Assembly (NCBI GenBank): GCA_029262065.1
Contig: JAJDAC010000002.1
Coordinates: 186,001 to 250,000 of the forward strand
Direction of reading: 5' to 3'
Length of the DNA: 64,000 bases
From: Candidatus Krumholzibacteriota bacterium
GTDB lineage: Bacteria; Krumholzibacteriota; Krumholzibacteriia; JAJRXK01
In this document: positions 46,199-55,031 of the stretch, piece after piece
Numbering within the stretch: position 1 is the first letter of the stretch
Layout of the letters: every line of letters starts with the position of its first letter
Made by a program: the position numbers and the translations under genes
The notes under the pieces: generated by a model
The model's database searches: none
The model's input: only the letters and a program-made list of their open reading frames with translations
What the model was told of the DNA's origin: nothing

Positions 46199-47197
46199 TC
46201 AGTGCTTTGGCGCCCGGATGATTCCGTCGCGCTCGAGATCGTCCTGGGGTAGCTCATCGAGCAGGGCCAGGTAGCTCTCGTAGCGTCCCTCGGCTACGAT
46301 CGTCCCCACCGCTTCGCGCACCACGCACTTAGGCTCGGTCCGGTGCAGACAATCGCGGAACCGACAGTCAACGGCCAGTTTCTGCATTTCGACGAATCCG
46401 TCCGACAGATCGGACTGGAACATGCCCCAGAGTCCAAACTCGCGCATGCCCGGCGTGTCGGCCACGTAGCCGCCCGCGTCCAGAAGGTACAGATGGCTGG
46501 AGCTGGTCGTGTGCCGCCCGTGACCACTGCGTTCACCAACGCTGGCCACCCGGATCCCCAACCCGGGTTGGATGGCGGTAAGCAAACTGCTTTTGCCGAC
46601 GCCAGAAAGACCCACGAACGCCATGGTGCCCTCGCTAAGATCTTCACGCAGATCGTCCAGACCCACGCCGCTGATGACCGATGTGATTCGCATGGGATAC
46701 TCCAGATCTCCGTAGACCTGCTGCAATGCTTCGAGTCCACCCGGATACTCGAGCTCGTCCACCAGATCCACCTTGTTCCAGATGATTCCCGCGGGCACGC
46801 CCTGAAAGCGCGACGCGGCCAGAATGCGATCCACGAACCTCAGGTTCAATGGCGGCTGGGAAACCGAAACGGTCACCCACAGACGATCGAGGTTCGCCAC
46901 CACCACCTGCTCTCGCGGGCGACGATTGTGACCCGACGGCGCCGGCCGACTTACGCGATTGTCACGCGGCAGGACTTCTTCGATCGCGGCCTTGCGCTCG
47001 GCTGCCGCGGTTACCTCGCAGCGAACGCGATCACCAATGACGGCCAGCGCTCCCTTCGCCTGTTTACCCCGTCGCAACCGACCCCGCACCGTACAGATCC
47101 ACGGCTCAGCATCCCGCGGCTCGGCTTGGGATTGCACGTGGTACTGGTTCGCGCCGTGTTGGATCACGAGCCCCTCGAAGTGGGTTGGATGGTCCAT
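46199..47197 (-). CDS. rsgA: Ribosome small-subunit biogenesis GTPase RsgA
   Basis: A 332-residue circularly permuted GTPase that helps mature the 30S subunit. After an OB domain the motifs come in the permuted order: NKVD (G4), GLSGVGKSSLL (G1), then DTPGMREFG (G3). The C-terminal zinc site is CRFRDCLHRTEPKC. It diverges from the PTS IIA gene across 94 bases. Confidence 0.96.
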   Translation of the reverse strand: MDHPTHFEGLVIQHGANQYHVQSQAEPRDAEPWICTVRGRLRRGKQAKGALAVIGDRVRCEVTAAAERKAAIEEVLPRDNRVSRPAPSGHNRRPREQVVVANLDRLWVTVSVSQPPLNLRFVDRILAASRFQGVPAGIIWNKVDLVDELEYPGGLEALQQVYGDLEYPMRITSVISGVGLDDLREDLSEGTMAFVGLSGVGKSSLLTAIQPGLGIRVASVGERSGHGRHTTSSSHLYLLDAGGYVADTPGMREFGLWGMFQSDLSDGFVEMQKLAVDCRFRDCLHRTEPKCVVREAVGTIVAEGRYESYLALLDELPQDDLERDGIIRAPKH

Positions 47198-47291
47198 TCG
47201 CCCCAGCTGCCCTGGTTGTTCCGGTGTCGACCTTCTGCTAATCTCCGTCCAGAGTACGCGGTCGATCCCTTTCCCTCACCCTCTGGTTTCC

Positions 47292-47756
47292 ATGACCTTC
47301 GACGAACTGGTTCAGTACATGAGCCCTGAGCTCTTCGTGCCCAATCTGGAGGCGCGGGAGAAATCGGCCGTCCTTGAAGAGCTGACGACCGCGGTCGTGG
47401 AGGGTTCGAAGGTAAAGGACCACGCCCTCATCCTGGAAATGCTACGCAATCGCGAGCAATTGGGTAGCACGGCCCTGGAAACGGGAGTCGCGTTCCCCCA
47501 CGGACGCTCGTTGGCGGTCACCCGGCTGACCATTCTGGTGGCCCGTAGCTCCGATGGCGTCGATTTCGACAGCGAAGACGGCAAGCCCACCCATCTGTTC
47601 TTCCTGCTACTGGCACCACCCCACGACACGGGGAACTTCTACCTTCAGGCCCTGGGCAAGATCGCCGAGGCCATTCGCCGCAAGGATGTCCGGACCAGCC
47701 TCATGAAGGCCGTTGAATTCGACGAGGTCGTCCAGATCCTCCAGGAGGCATCGTGA
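47292..47756 (+). CDS. PTS IIA domain protein (fructose/PtsN type)
   Basis: A 154-residue stand-alone EIIA domain. The phosphorylated His lies in GVAFPHGRS, and FFLLLAPPHDTGNFYLQALG is the usual second block. With no transporter nearby it is more likely regulatory, like PtsN, than part of sugar uptake. A second, divergent copy is encoded at 63133-63603. ATG 47292 starts the domain directly. It overlaps the zinc-ribbon gene in a GTGA. Confidence 0.88.
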   Translation: MTFDELVQYMSPELFVPNLEAREKSAVLEELTTAVVEGSKVKDHALILEMLRNREQLGSTALETGVAFPHGRSLAVTRLTILVARSSDGVDFDSEDGKPTHLFFLLLAPPHDTGNFYLQALGKIAEAIRRKDVRTSLMKAVEFDEVVQILQEAS

Positions 47757-48106
47757 CCAAAGCCACTGACCAGGGTCGCGCCCTGGTGGCCCTACAGGAC
47801 CTGGACGAGCAGATCCGCGACGCCGAAAGCGCTGCCACGCGAGCCAAGTACGAGGAAATGGGCTTTCAACTGCCCGGCCTGGACCAGCTGCACGAGGCAC
47901 AGGAGAAGCTCGAAGACGCCATCGACACCAAGCTGCTGACGCGGTACCGGCTGCTGGCCGATCGCGCCGGCCGAGCCGTGGTACCGGTGGTCGAAGGAAC
48001 CTGCACCGGTTGCTTCACCAACGTCCCCACCAGCTTCACCAGCTCCGTCTACGAAGGTCAGATCATGAACTGTGAGAGCTGCGGGCGAATCCTGTTCTGG
48101 CCGTAG
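47753..48106 (+). CDS. Short C4 zinc-ribbon protein
   Basis: A 117-residue protein with an N-terminal helical part (residues 1-75) and a C-terminal ribbon CTGCFTNVPTSFTSSVYEGQ followed by CESCGRILF. It matches the C4-type zinc-ribbon (zf-RING_7) family, whose usual members have a coiled coil of about 180 residues; here that part is less than half as long. GTG 47753 has AGGAGG five bases upstream and overlaps the PTS gene. Function unknown. Confidence 0.82.
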   Translation: MTKATDQGRALVALQDLDEQIRDAESAATRAKYEEMGFQLPGLDQLHEAQEKLEDAIDTKLLTRYRLLADRAGRAVVPVVEGTCTGCFTNVPTSFTSSVYEGQIMNCESCGRILFWP

Positions 48107-48272
48107 GTCAGAACGGGAGGCGACCGGAGGTCTACATCCCGGCGCAGCCGGGACGAGTCCAACAACCACCCCACCGACCGCCCCCCGACCACCTGACGAC
48201 TTTCTTGCCTACCCCGGAAGAAACGAACTTGCTCCGAAGACCGTTAGTTTCAAGTCATTTCACAAGTTAGAC

Positions 48273-48295
48273 AGTTGGGTCAACCGTACCCAACT
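48273..48295. repeat. Perfect inverted repeat upstream of bactofilin
   Basis: AGTTGGGT-N7-ACCCAACT, abutting a sigma-54-like -24 element. Possible operator or hairpin. Confidence 0.5.
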
Positions 48296-48311
48296 CGGCA
48301 TCGGCATTGCT
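48296..48311 (+). promoter_or_regulatory. Possible sigma-54-type promoter before bactofilin
   Basis: CGGCATC-GGCA-TTGCT: correct ten-base spacing between GG and GC and a perfect TTGCT -12 box, but three mismatches in the -24 box. Confidence 0.3.
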
Positions 48312-48386
48312 CTAGGATCGGCCAGATATCCCAGCGAACCGCAATACGGCGGCGCTGCACCCTAGAGATGTCCTCCGGGAGGATCA

Positions 48387-48914
48387 ATGTTCGGCAACAA
48401 TCGGGAGAAGGAACCCATGTCCCCGACTTCAATCAATACACCGCAGGGCCATCAGGGTCAGAAGTCTTCATCTTCGCGCGGTCAGGACACCATTACCGCT
48501 TACCTGGGTCCTGACACGTCGGTCGAGGGCACGCTCCGATTCGAGCACTCGGTTCTGATCGAGGGCAAGTTCAAGGGCGAGATAGAGAGCGATGGCAGCC
48601 TGGTAATCGGCGAGGGCGCCGAGGTCGATGCGGAAATCAAGAGCCGCATCATCAACATCAAGGGCACGGTGCGCGGCAAGATCGTCGCCAGCGAGCGCGT
48701 GCAGATCCAGGGCAACGGCGTTGTGCTGGGCGACATCACCACTCCGTCGATCTCGATGGACGAGTCGGTGGTGTTCGAGGGTAGCTGTTCCATGGGCCGT
48801 GCCGCCAACCGTCGCACCAGCGATGGCAAGCAGCAGCAGAACCAGGGACAACACGACAAGAACAAGAAGAAGGACACCGACAAGATCGTCGACGCGGTCG
48901 AGTCCGTCCGTTAG
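48387..48914 (+). CDS. Bactofilin
   Basis: A 175-residue cytoskeletal protein that polymerises into filaments at the membrane. The central beta-helix (residues about 38-140) shows the repeating pattern SVEGTLRFEHSVLIEGKFKG, GSLVIGEGAEVDAEI, GTVRGKIVASERVQIQGNG. The tail is polar and rich in Lys, Gln and Asp. ATG 48387 has GGGAGG close by; ATG 48417, after AAGGAA, is an alternative. It is a single-gene unit with a terminator. Confidence 0.93.
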   Translation: MFGNNREKEPMSPTSINTPQGHQGQKSSSSRGQDTITAYLGPDTSVEGTLRFEHSVLIEGKFKGEIESDGSLVIGEGAEVDAEIKSRIINIKGTVRGKIVASERVQIQGNGVVLGDITTPSISMDESVVFEGSCSMGRAANRRTSDGKQQQNQGQHDKNKKKDTDKIVDAVESVR

Positions 48915-48955
48915 ATCCAACTTCGGTCAGAACGTGGCCTAGCCGAACAAGAAGA

Positions 48956-48990
48956 AAGGCGCCCCGAGATATCGGGGCGCCTTCTCTTGT
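48956..48990. terminator. Bidirectional rho-independent terminator
   Basis: Twelve-base perfect stem AAGGCGCCCCGA / TCGGGGCGCCTT with a GATA loop, then CTCTTGTTT; lies between genes ending at 48914 and 49036. Confidence 0.9.
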
Positions 48991-49035
48991 TTGTCGTGTG
49001 AACGCGGTGAGGTCTTCGTTGTCGCCGGTGACGTA

Positions 49036-50316
49036 TCAGCGGCCCACGGGTACCGACCCCGTGTCGGCCAACGATCGCGACTGGGCCGTCAGATCTTCCA
49101 TCTCTTCCACAATACGGTTGGCCTCGCCCCCATCGTCCATCCCGTCCAGATCGCGCACCCGGTCGCGCTCCTCGCGCATGGCGTCAAATTCGGCGATCTC
49201 CGCGGGCGTCATGGCTCCCGGCTCCTTCTCGAAGTGGAACTTGCCATCTTCGACGGTCACCGTGACCAGGTCCCCCCGCACAATCTGACCACTGCAGATC
49301 AGATTGCCAATGGGCGTGATCAGCTCGGTCTCGACCGCGCGACGCAGCGGGCGGGCGCCAAATTGAGGGTCGGTGCCAATGCGCACCAGTTCGACCTTGG
49401 CCTCTTCTTCCACCTTCAGCAGGAAGGGCTCGGTGCAGTCGATACTGCGGATGTGGATGTTGGCAATGAGGTTGTCGAGAATCTCGTACAGGTGCTCCTG
49501 CTTGAGGGTCTCGTAGGTCACCAACTCGTCGAAGCGGTTGATGAACTCGAACGGAAACACCTTCTTGGCCTCGCGCATGGCGGCGGCGCTCAGATCGGCG
49601 TCCAGGCGACCGTGTTCGTGACCACCCCGGAAACCGATGTTCTCTTCGGCCAGGTGCACGCCCATCGCCTTGCTACCCACGTTGGTGGTCAACACGATGA
49701 TCGACTTGGTGAAATCCACTTCTTCGTTGTTGCCCAGCACCAGATTTCCGTCGTCCAGGATGCCCAGCAACATGTTCCAGAGCTTGGGGTGAGCCTTCTC
49801 GACCTCGTCGAAAAGCACCACGGACAGATTGGATCCCTCTTCTTCGGCGAACTGGGGACCCAGGCCGTCGCTGAACAGCCCCAGGCCCTCTTCCATGGCC
49901 TTCTTGTGGTGACGGTCCAGGTTCTCCTGGCACAGCAGAGGCTTGATCTCGCCGCCCACGTAGCCTGGAGGGCTGCCCAGCAGCTTGCTCAGGTTGTAGT
50001 GCGCCGAATACTCCTGGCAGTTGACCCGGGTGAAAGCGCGCCTCGAGCCGAAGAGCGACTCGGCCAGGCAGCGCACCGTCTCAGTCTTCCCAACCCCGGT
50101 GGGGCCCAGAAGCATCATGGTCAGAATCGGCCGCTCGGGATCGCTGATCCCAGCGAGCACGCGGCTGAAAGCGTTGGTCACCGTGGAGATCGCACCGGGC
50201 TGGCCAATTACCATGCGGTGCATCTGGTCCCGAAACCGATCCAACTGGGGGTTACGCTCGGCGGGATCTAGCCTGACACGCGAATCCGGAAGAGCGCACG
50301 GGGCCGGTTTGGACAT
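49036..50316 (-). CDS. Single-module Clp/Hsp100-type AAA+ ATPase
   Basis: A 426-residue protein equal to the second ATPase module of ClpA/ClpB. It has Walker A LLGPTGVGKTETVRCLAES, the pore-loop region GSPPGYVG, Walker B VVLFDEVEKAHPKLW, sensor 1 IIVLTTNVGSKAMG, and the small C-terminal domain with sensor 2 FGARPLRRAVE. The N-domain and first AAA module are missing. No ClpP-binding loop is apparent. A charged tail of about 70 residues follows. ATG 50316 has GGAGGA upstream. Role (unfoldase, disaggregase or regulator) is unknown. Confidence 0.88.
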   Translation of the reverse strand: MSKPAPCALPDSRVRLDPAERNPQLDRFRDQMHRMVIGQPGAISTVTNAFSRVLAGISDPERPILTMMLLGPTGVGKTETVRCLAESLFGSRRAFTRVNCQEYSAHYNLSKLLGSPPGYVGGEIKPLLCQENLDRHHKKAMEEGLGLFSDGLGPQFAEEEGSNLSVVLFDEVEKAHPKLWNMLLGILDDGNLVLGNNEEVDFTKSIIVLTTNVGSKAMGVHLAEENIGFRGGHEHGRLDADLSAAAMREAKKVFPFEFINRFDELVTYETLKQEHLYEILDNLIANIHIRSIDCTEPFLLKVEEEAKVELVRIGTDPQFGARPLRRAVETELITPIGNLICSGQIVRGDLVTVTVEDGKFHFEKEPGAMTPAEIAEFDAMREERDRVRDLDGMDDGGEANRIVEEMEDLTAQSRSLADTGSVPVGR

Positions 50317-50563
50317 TGGGGATCTTCCTCCGGTGTGGAGTTCCTGGGGATGTTCTGCCCTTGGAGAAGCAGCCATCGCCGACGAACCAGCATGCGACCG
50401 TCGACGGACCAATTGGGTAAGCAAGGTATCGGCCCGATGCGGCAGGTGCTTGAAGGACAGTTGCCACCGCGCGCTACCGCGCGTGCACCGCGGCGCGCAC
50501 GGCCGCACGGTCTGCTCCATCACGGGGAATCAGAAGGAAGGAAGGGGCAGAACTGGAGACGTT

Positions 50564-52228
50564 CTATTGCACGACCCAGGTCTGCAAGTAGGGGGCAACC
50601 TGACCATCGCGTTCTTCACGAAAACGATCGTCGACGCGTGGCGACACGGGAGAGTTGCGTTGCAAATAGCGCGACAGCGCATCGCGGGTCAGCAGTTGGG
50701 TATATTGCGCCCGATCAGGCGGAATCTGGGCAAGAAAATCCAACCCCGAATTTCCCTCCATCAGGTAGTCCACCGTGACCACTTTGTACAGACGATCGGG
50801 GTCGATCGGACCGCCTGCGATCTCCACCTCGAGCAATCGCCGGTACTCGGGAGCGTCAGGATCGACCACGACCTTCGCTCCGCTCTGGAACAACCCACTG
50901 CTCCGGCGACTGGCCTTGCGGTCGAGAATCTGGCAGATCATGCGACCTTCCATTTCGACCACGACCAGGCTGTTGCCAAACGGCAGCAAGCGCAGGAGGT
51001 CACCAGCCGTGATGTTGCCCCGGGACAGGTCGGTCCGCAGACCGCCGGTGTTCGAAAATGCCCAGTCGGCCTTGAACGCGTCGCGCATGGCATCGGTCAC
51101 GAAGTTGCCCATCACGCTGTTCGATTTGCCACGGCGTGCCAGCTCCACCGTGGTCCGGCCTACGACCTCGGACAGTCCCTCGTTGGCCTCCTCGATGTGC
51201 GGCGCCAGGCGCTCGGCCATCTTGGCTTCGGGCCACCATTCGTCCTCGAACAGAGTCACCAGCACGCCGTCGCGACGAGGGGTGTCGTAGCCCAGGATCA
51301 GGCCCGTCTCGCGGTCGACCCGCAGGATCGCGTGGCCCACCGACGAGCCATTGCCGAAGGTCTCGAATACCATGTTATGCGTATAGGGGTCGATCCAGGG
51401 TTCCCGATAGCCGCGATGGGTATGGCCACCCACGATCACCGGCACGTTCTCGACAAGATGGGCCAGATCCATGGCTCCGTGCACCTTGGCCTTCATCTGG
51501 GCCACGTCGCTGCGCCGCGCCAGTAGTTCCTTCCATTCCTCTTCGGCATCGAAGGGCAATCCCTCGTGCACCACCAGCATCACGAAGTCGCAGAGCTCTT
51601 CATTCAGCAGGATGTCCCGCTGCTTTTCGACGGCAGGAATGATGTCACCGAAGTGCAGACCTTCCACGTTCTCTTCGAAGGCCATGTCCACGGTGCCCGG
51701 GGTGGCCGCGCCGATGATGCCAATGCGAAGGCCGGCCTTCTCCACGATGCGGTAGGGCTGGATCCAATCGACCAGCTTGTCGTTCTCGTCGTAGATATTG
51801 GCGCAAATGAACTGCGGCTCGATTCCCTCCGACAACGAGATGGCCACGTCCTTGCCCTTGTCGAACTCGTGGTTACCCACGGTCACGGCGTCGTAGCCCA
51901 GTTCGTTGAAGTAGTCGGCCATGACCCGACCCTCGGTAATGGTACCCACCGGCGAACCCTGCCAGGTATCGCCCGCGTCGACCAACAGCACGGCTTGGTT
52001 GGGGTCGCCCTCGATGGACGCTCGCAGTTCTTTCAAGTAACGAGCGGCCGAGGCACCGCCGCCCAATGGCGGAGGGAAGTTGGGATTCATGAAAGTCGCA
52101 CCACGCGGATCGACGTAGCCGTGGATGTCGTTGGTGAACACCAGGTGGATGATGGCCACGTCTTCGGCCAGGGCCGGCTTGACGGCCAACAGCAAAAGGG
52201 CCAGTCCGAGTGAAACTCTCGCGCGCAT
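50564..52228 (-). CDS. Periplasmic 5'-nucleotidase/UDP-sugar hydrolase (UshA-like)
   Basis: A 554-residue exported metallophosphoesterase, last gene of the six-gene operon. A signal peptide ends at KPALA. The calcineurin-type metal motifs are complete: FTNDIHGYVD, DAGDTWQGSP, VGNHEFDKG and GGHTHRGY. The C-terminal 5'-nucleotidase domain has RRGKSNSVMGNFVTDAMRD, SNTGGLRTDL and LLPFGNSLVVVEM. Such enzymes dephosphorylate nucleotides outside the inner membrane. ATG 52228 has an AGGAG site and starts 4 bases after the preceding gene. Confidence 0.93.
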   Translation of the reverse strand: MRARVSLGLALLLLAVKPALAEDVAIIHLVFTNDIHGYVDPRGATFMNPNFPPPLGGGASAARYLKELRASIEGDPNQAVLLVDAGDTWQGSPVGTITEGRVMADYFNELGYDAVTVGNHEFDKGKDVAISLSEGIEPQFICANIYDENDKLVDWIQPYRIVEKAGLRIGIIGAATPGTVDMAFEENVEGLHFGDIIPAVEKQRDILLNEELCDFVMLVVHEGLPFDAEEEWKELLARRSDVAQMKAKVHGAMDLAHLVENVPVIVGGHTHRGYREPWIDPYTHNMVFETFGNGSSVGHAILRVDRETGLILGYDTPRRDGVLVTLFEDEWWPEAKMAERLAPHIEEANEGLSEVVGRTTVELARRGKSNSVMGNFVTDAMRDAFKADWAFSNTGGLRTDLSRGNITAGDLLRLLPFGNSLVVVEMEGRMICQILDRKASRRSSGLFQSGAKVVVDPDAPEYRRLLEVEIAGGPIDPDRLYKVVTVDYLMEGNSGLDFLAQIPPDRAQYTQLLTRDALSRYLQRNSPVSPRVDDRFREERDGQVAPYLQTWVVQ

Positions 52229-52232
52229 GGTC

Positions 52233-53657
52233 CTACTCCTCGAAATCGTGTTGGTCACCTTCGCGGTGACCTTCGTGGTCGCGGTGTTTGTCGTAGCCGG
52301 AATCGCAATCGTGCGCACCGTGGGCCACCTTGGTGGATTGTAAAGCTCGTTCGACATGGACTTCGTAGCTCAGGCCGTCGGTGACGAACGTCATGTTGTG
52401 GTTCCAACCGCTGGTGTACGGAATATCGAGGGCCGGAATGTCGTTCACCACGAAGATATCGGCGCCCACGCTGGCAATGCGGTTCAGGGCCCCAGACGAA
52501 TCGGAGATGTAGCCTTCGTACCCGTCGTTGTACTCGAGGGTGGATACCGGCAACATGGCAATTCGTGGCTTCACGGCGTTCAGGAAAGCCAGGCTGCTGC
52601 CGTCGTTGCGACCGTGGTGATGCGCCTTGAAGTACTCCGCGTTCAGGTCGGCCGCGTCGAACGCCGCCAACATGCTTTGCTCGGCCTCGAACTCGGCGTC
52701 GCCGCCGATGATGAAATCGACGTCACCGTAGGTGATCTTGAAGACGATGGACTCGTTGTTGATGTTATCGCTCTCGAAGTCCTTCACCGGCACATCGGAT
52801 GCCAGACCACTGTTGAGAATGGTCACACTGACGGCAGGATCCCAGGCCAAAGCAGGCTGCGTCTGGTCGGTATCGAACCGGTTGACGATGACGCGCTCGA
52901 CGTTCTCGGCCGCAATGATGGTCAGAGCGTCACCATAGGCGTTCCGGAAATGAGTCTTGGACGGTGAGTCGAGAAAGATCTCGGGATCGAACGCCTCGAT
53001 GATGGGCGGGAACTGAGAGTCGCCGTCTACCAGGCCGCCAATGTGATCGTAGTGAACGTGGGTAGCGGCCACGACGTCCAGGTCCGTCACGCCCACGCTC
53101 TGGAAGTACTCAGCCACCGAGCGCGAGGCATTGCCGTCACCGGAGTCTATGAGCACACGCTTGCCCGACGTGGGCATGGTCATGATGTGGGCGTCGCCCC
53201 AACCAATATGCATGAGAGTCGACGTCAGGAGCGGCGCACTCATCTTGGCGCTGGTTGCGATCGTAGCCTGTACTTCGCTGCTGGCCGTGACCGCACCACC
53301 ACTGGTGGTGGAGAGCACTTGCAGGAAGACATCCTGCCCGTCCTGTACCGACAACAACGGAACGCGGTGGTTCTTGCGTAGGGCGCGATCCTCGCGATTG
53401 GCAGCCGCGGGGTAGGCCACCATGGAGTAGTCACCCGAGGTAAACCCGTAGCGGACCGACGCCCGCGTCGACACGTCGGTGGTCCAGGTAACCACGTTGC
53501 CATTCACGGCGACGCCGGCGGTCACCGGATCGGGGTCGGTGACTCGCTCTTTGCTGCTACACGAGCCCAAGACGAGGGTCGCGGCCATGAGCGCCGCCAC
53601 CAATCCCGCGCCGGGGATTGATCTGGGTCCCGGGATGGGCCTGGATGAACTGCGCAC
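52233..53657 (-). CDS. Lipoprotein with ComEC-type metallo-beta-lactamase domain
   Basis: A 474-residue lipoprotein (lipobox VLGSC, Cys33). Residues about 45-135 form a fibronectin-like domain. Residues about 145-440 are a metallo-beta-lactamase fold: HVHYDH at 200-205, then NNESIVFKITYG, IIGGDAEFEAEQ and KAHHHGRNDGSS. The layout, including the NxSxV strand before the GDAE ligand, matches the MBL domain of ComEC, a proposed nuclease in DNA uptake. The C-terminus is His/Asp-rich (HDCDSGYDKHRDHEGHREGD), a likely metal-binding tail. Start GTG 53657 has GGAGG six bases upstream. Substrate is not proven by sequence. Confidence 0.85.
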   Translation of the reverse strand: MRSSSRPIPGPRSIPGAGLVAALMAATLVLGSCSSKERVTDPDPVTAGVAVNGNVVTWTTDVSTRASVRYGFTSGDYSMVAYPAAANREDRALRKNHRVPLLSVQDGQDVFLQVLSTTSGGAVTASSEVQATIATSAKMSAPLLTSTLMHIGWGDAHIMTMPTSGKRVLIDSGDGNASRSVAEYFQSVGVTDLDVVAATHVHYDHIGGLVDGDSQFPPIIEAFDPEIFLDSPSKTHFRNAYGDALTIIAAENVERVIVNRFDTDQTQPALAWDPAVSVTILNSGLASDVPVKDFESDNINNESIVFKITYGDVDFIIGGDAEFEAEQSMLAAFDAADLNAEYFKAHHHGRNDGSSLAFLNAVKPRIAMLPVSTLEYNDGYEGYISDSSGALNRIASVGADIFVVNDIPALDIPYTSGWNHNMTFVTDGLSYEVHVERALQSTKVAHGAHDCDSGYDKHRDHEGHREGDQHDFEE

Positions 53658-53677
53658 GAATCCTCCGAAAACCGAGG

Positions 53678-55018
53678 CTAGAACTGTCGCGATACGCCAA
53701 CCAGCACGCGGAAAACGCTGTCTTCCACCTTGTGCAGCGTCTGCTCCACAGAGAACCCGGCGGTACTGGCATCGAACACGTAGTCCTGGAAACTGGTCTG
53801 GCGGTGAAACTGAACGGTCAGGTCCAACACCACGTCTTCCACAACGTGCCCAACACCGGCCGAGAAGATGGAACGATCCGACTCCCGATCGGCGTAGCTC
53901 TCAAGGTAACGAAAGCCAAATCGGATGGGAGTGCCATTATAGAACGTATGCTCCACGCCCATACGGAGGTCCCACGTGTTCTGTAGATCCAGCAGAATTT
54001 CTTCTTCACCGGCCGCGTCCAGCGCCAGATTCGTCGCGTCGACGAAGTCATCGGTCAGCGAATCCCAGAAGCGCCGGGTCGCCTGCACCGTCAGACTTGT
54101 TCGTAACTCGTTGCGCGGACGATATGTAGCCCCAACGTTCAGTACCGACGGGTATTCGAGGTCGTAGTCGCCATTTTCGGCCAGGACCACCGTGGGGTCT
54201 TCGGCTCCGGCCAGGGTGGCTCGGGAGTCGTGGGCTCCATTCAATTTGACCGGCGCCTCGAAACTCACTCCCACCGAGACCCGTTCGCGCACGTTCACGT
54301 GGGTTCCGACCGACCAGCCCCAGCCGGTGAGATCCCGGGAAACCCTGAGATCGGCATCGCTGCCGGCCAGGGGAGCCTCGGATGTGAACGACTCCAGGGT
54401 GCCGTAGTAGCGATGGGCGCTGAAGCCCAGGTCGGCCTGCACGTCGTCATTGGCCAGAAGCTCGGTGGCGTAGCCCGCCGAAACGCTGCGCAGCTTGCCC
54501 TCGTCCTTGATCTGGTTGAACGACAGGATACGGTCTCGCGGCGTGGAGTCCGGATCGGGATCACGAATCTCCTCGATGTAGTCGTACTCCGAATCGTACC
54601 GCTCGAAGATTCCCACGCTCAGCGCCATTCGGCGGTCGTTGGACAGCCCGAACACCACACCACCCTCGCCCAGTCCCGATGTCGTCCGGTTGGTAGCAAA
54701 CACGGTGTCGTTCACGAAGCTGTCGAAACTATCGAACAACGGCACCGACCGGTCTTCGCTGGCCTGCGATATTCCCAACTGAAATTGCAGCGCGAAACCC
54801 GAGGGGGCCTGCGCCAGCATAGCTGGGTTGTGAATCAGACTGGCGCTGCCCAGGTAACGGGACACTCCCGCCGAGCCCATCGCCGCCGCGGCGCCGTTGC
54901 CCTGGTCAACCGGTGTACCGTACTGCCGATCGAGCCGGGTGGTAGCGTCGGCTCCGCTCGGAGCGAGCAGCAAAGCCACGCACACAACGAGGATCCAGGC
55001 GTTCAATGCATGTCGCAT
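53678..55018 (-). CDS. FadL-like outer-membrane beta-barrel
   Basis: A 446-residue exported protein. After the signal peptide (ending GADA) it shows the FadL/PorV-type start QGNGAAAAMGSAGVSRYLGS followed by ASLIHNPAMLAQ, then alternating amphipathic strands, and ends in Phe, the usual terminal residue of outer-membrane barrels. FadL-type channels import hydrophobic or small aromatic compounds. ATG 55018 follows AAGGGG. It is 13 bases from the HhH-barrel gene. Confidence 0.82.
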   Translation of the reverse strand: MRHALNAWILVVCVALLLAPSGADATTRLDRQYGTPVDQGNGAAAAMGSAGVSRYLGSASLIHNPAMLAQAPSGFALQFQLGISQASEDRSVPLFDSFDSFVNDTVFATNRTTSGLGEGGVVFGLSNDRRMALSVGIFERYDSEYDYIEEIRDPDPDSTPRDRILSFNQIKDEGKLRSVSAGYATELLANDDVQADLGFSAHRYYGTLESFTSEAPLAGSDADLRVSRDLTGWGWSVGTHVNVRERVSVGVSFEAPVKLNGAHDSRATLAGAEDPTVVLAENGDYDLEYPSVLNVGATYRPRNELRTSLTVQATRRFWDSLTDDFVDATNLALDAAGEEEILLDLQNTWDLRMGVEHTFYNGTPIRFGFRYLESYADRESDRSIFSAGVGHVVEDVVLDLTVQFHRQTSFQDYVFDASTAGFSVEQTLHKVEDSVFRVLVGVSRQF

Positions 55019-55031
55019 GGGTCAAGTCCCC

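Noticed and set aside
50317-50563. Continuation of the Clp gene upstream, with a possible 69-residue extension
   Set aside because: The extension is Arg/His-rich without similarity to a Clp N-domain, and ATG 50316 has a clear ribosome site.
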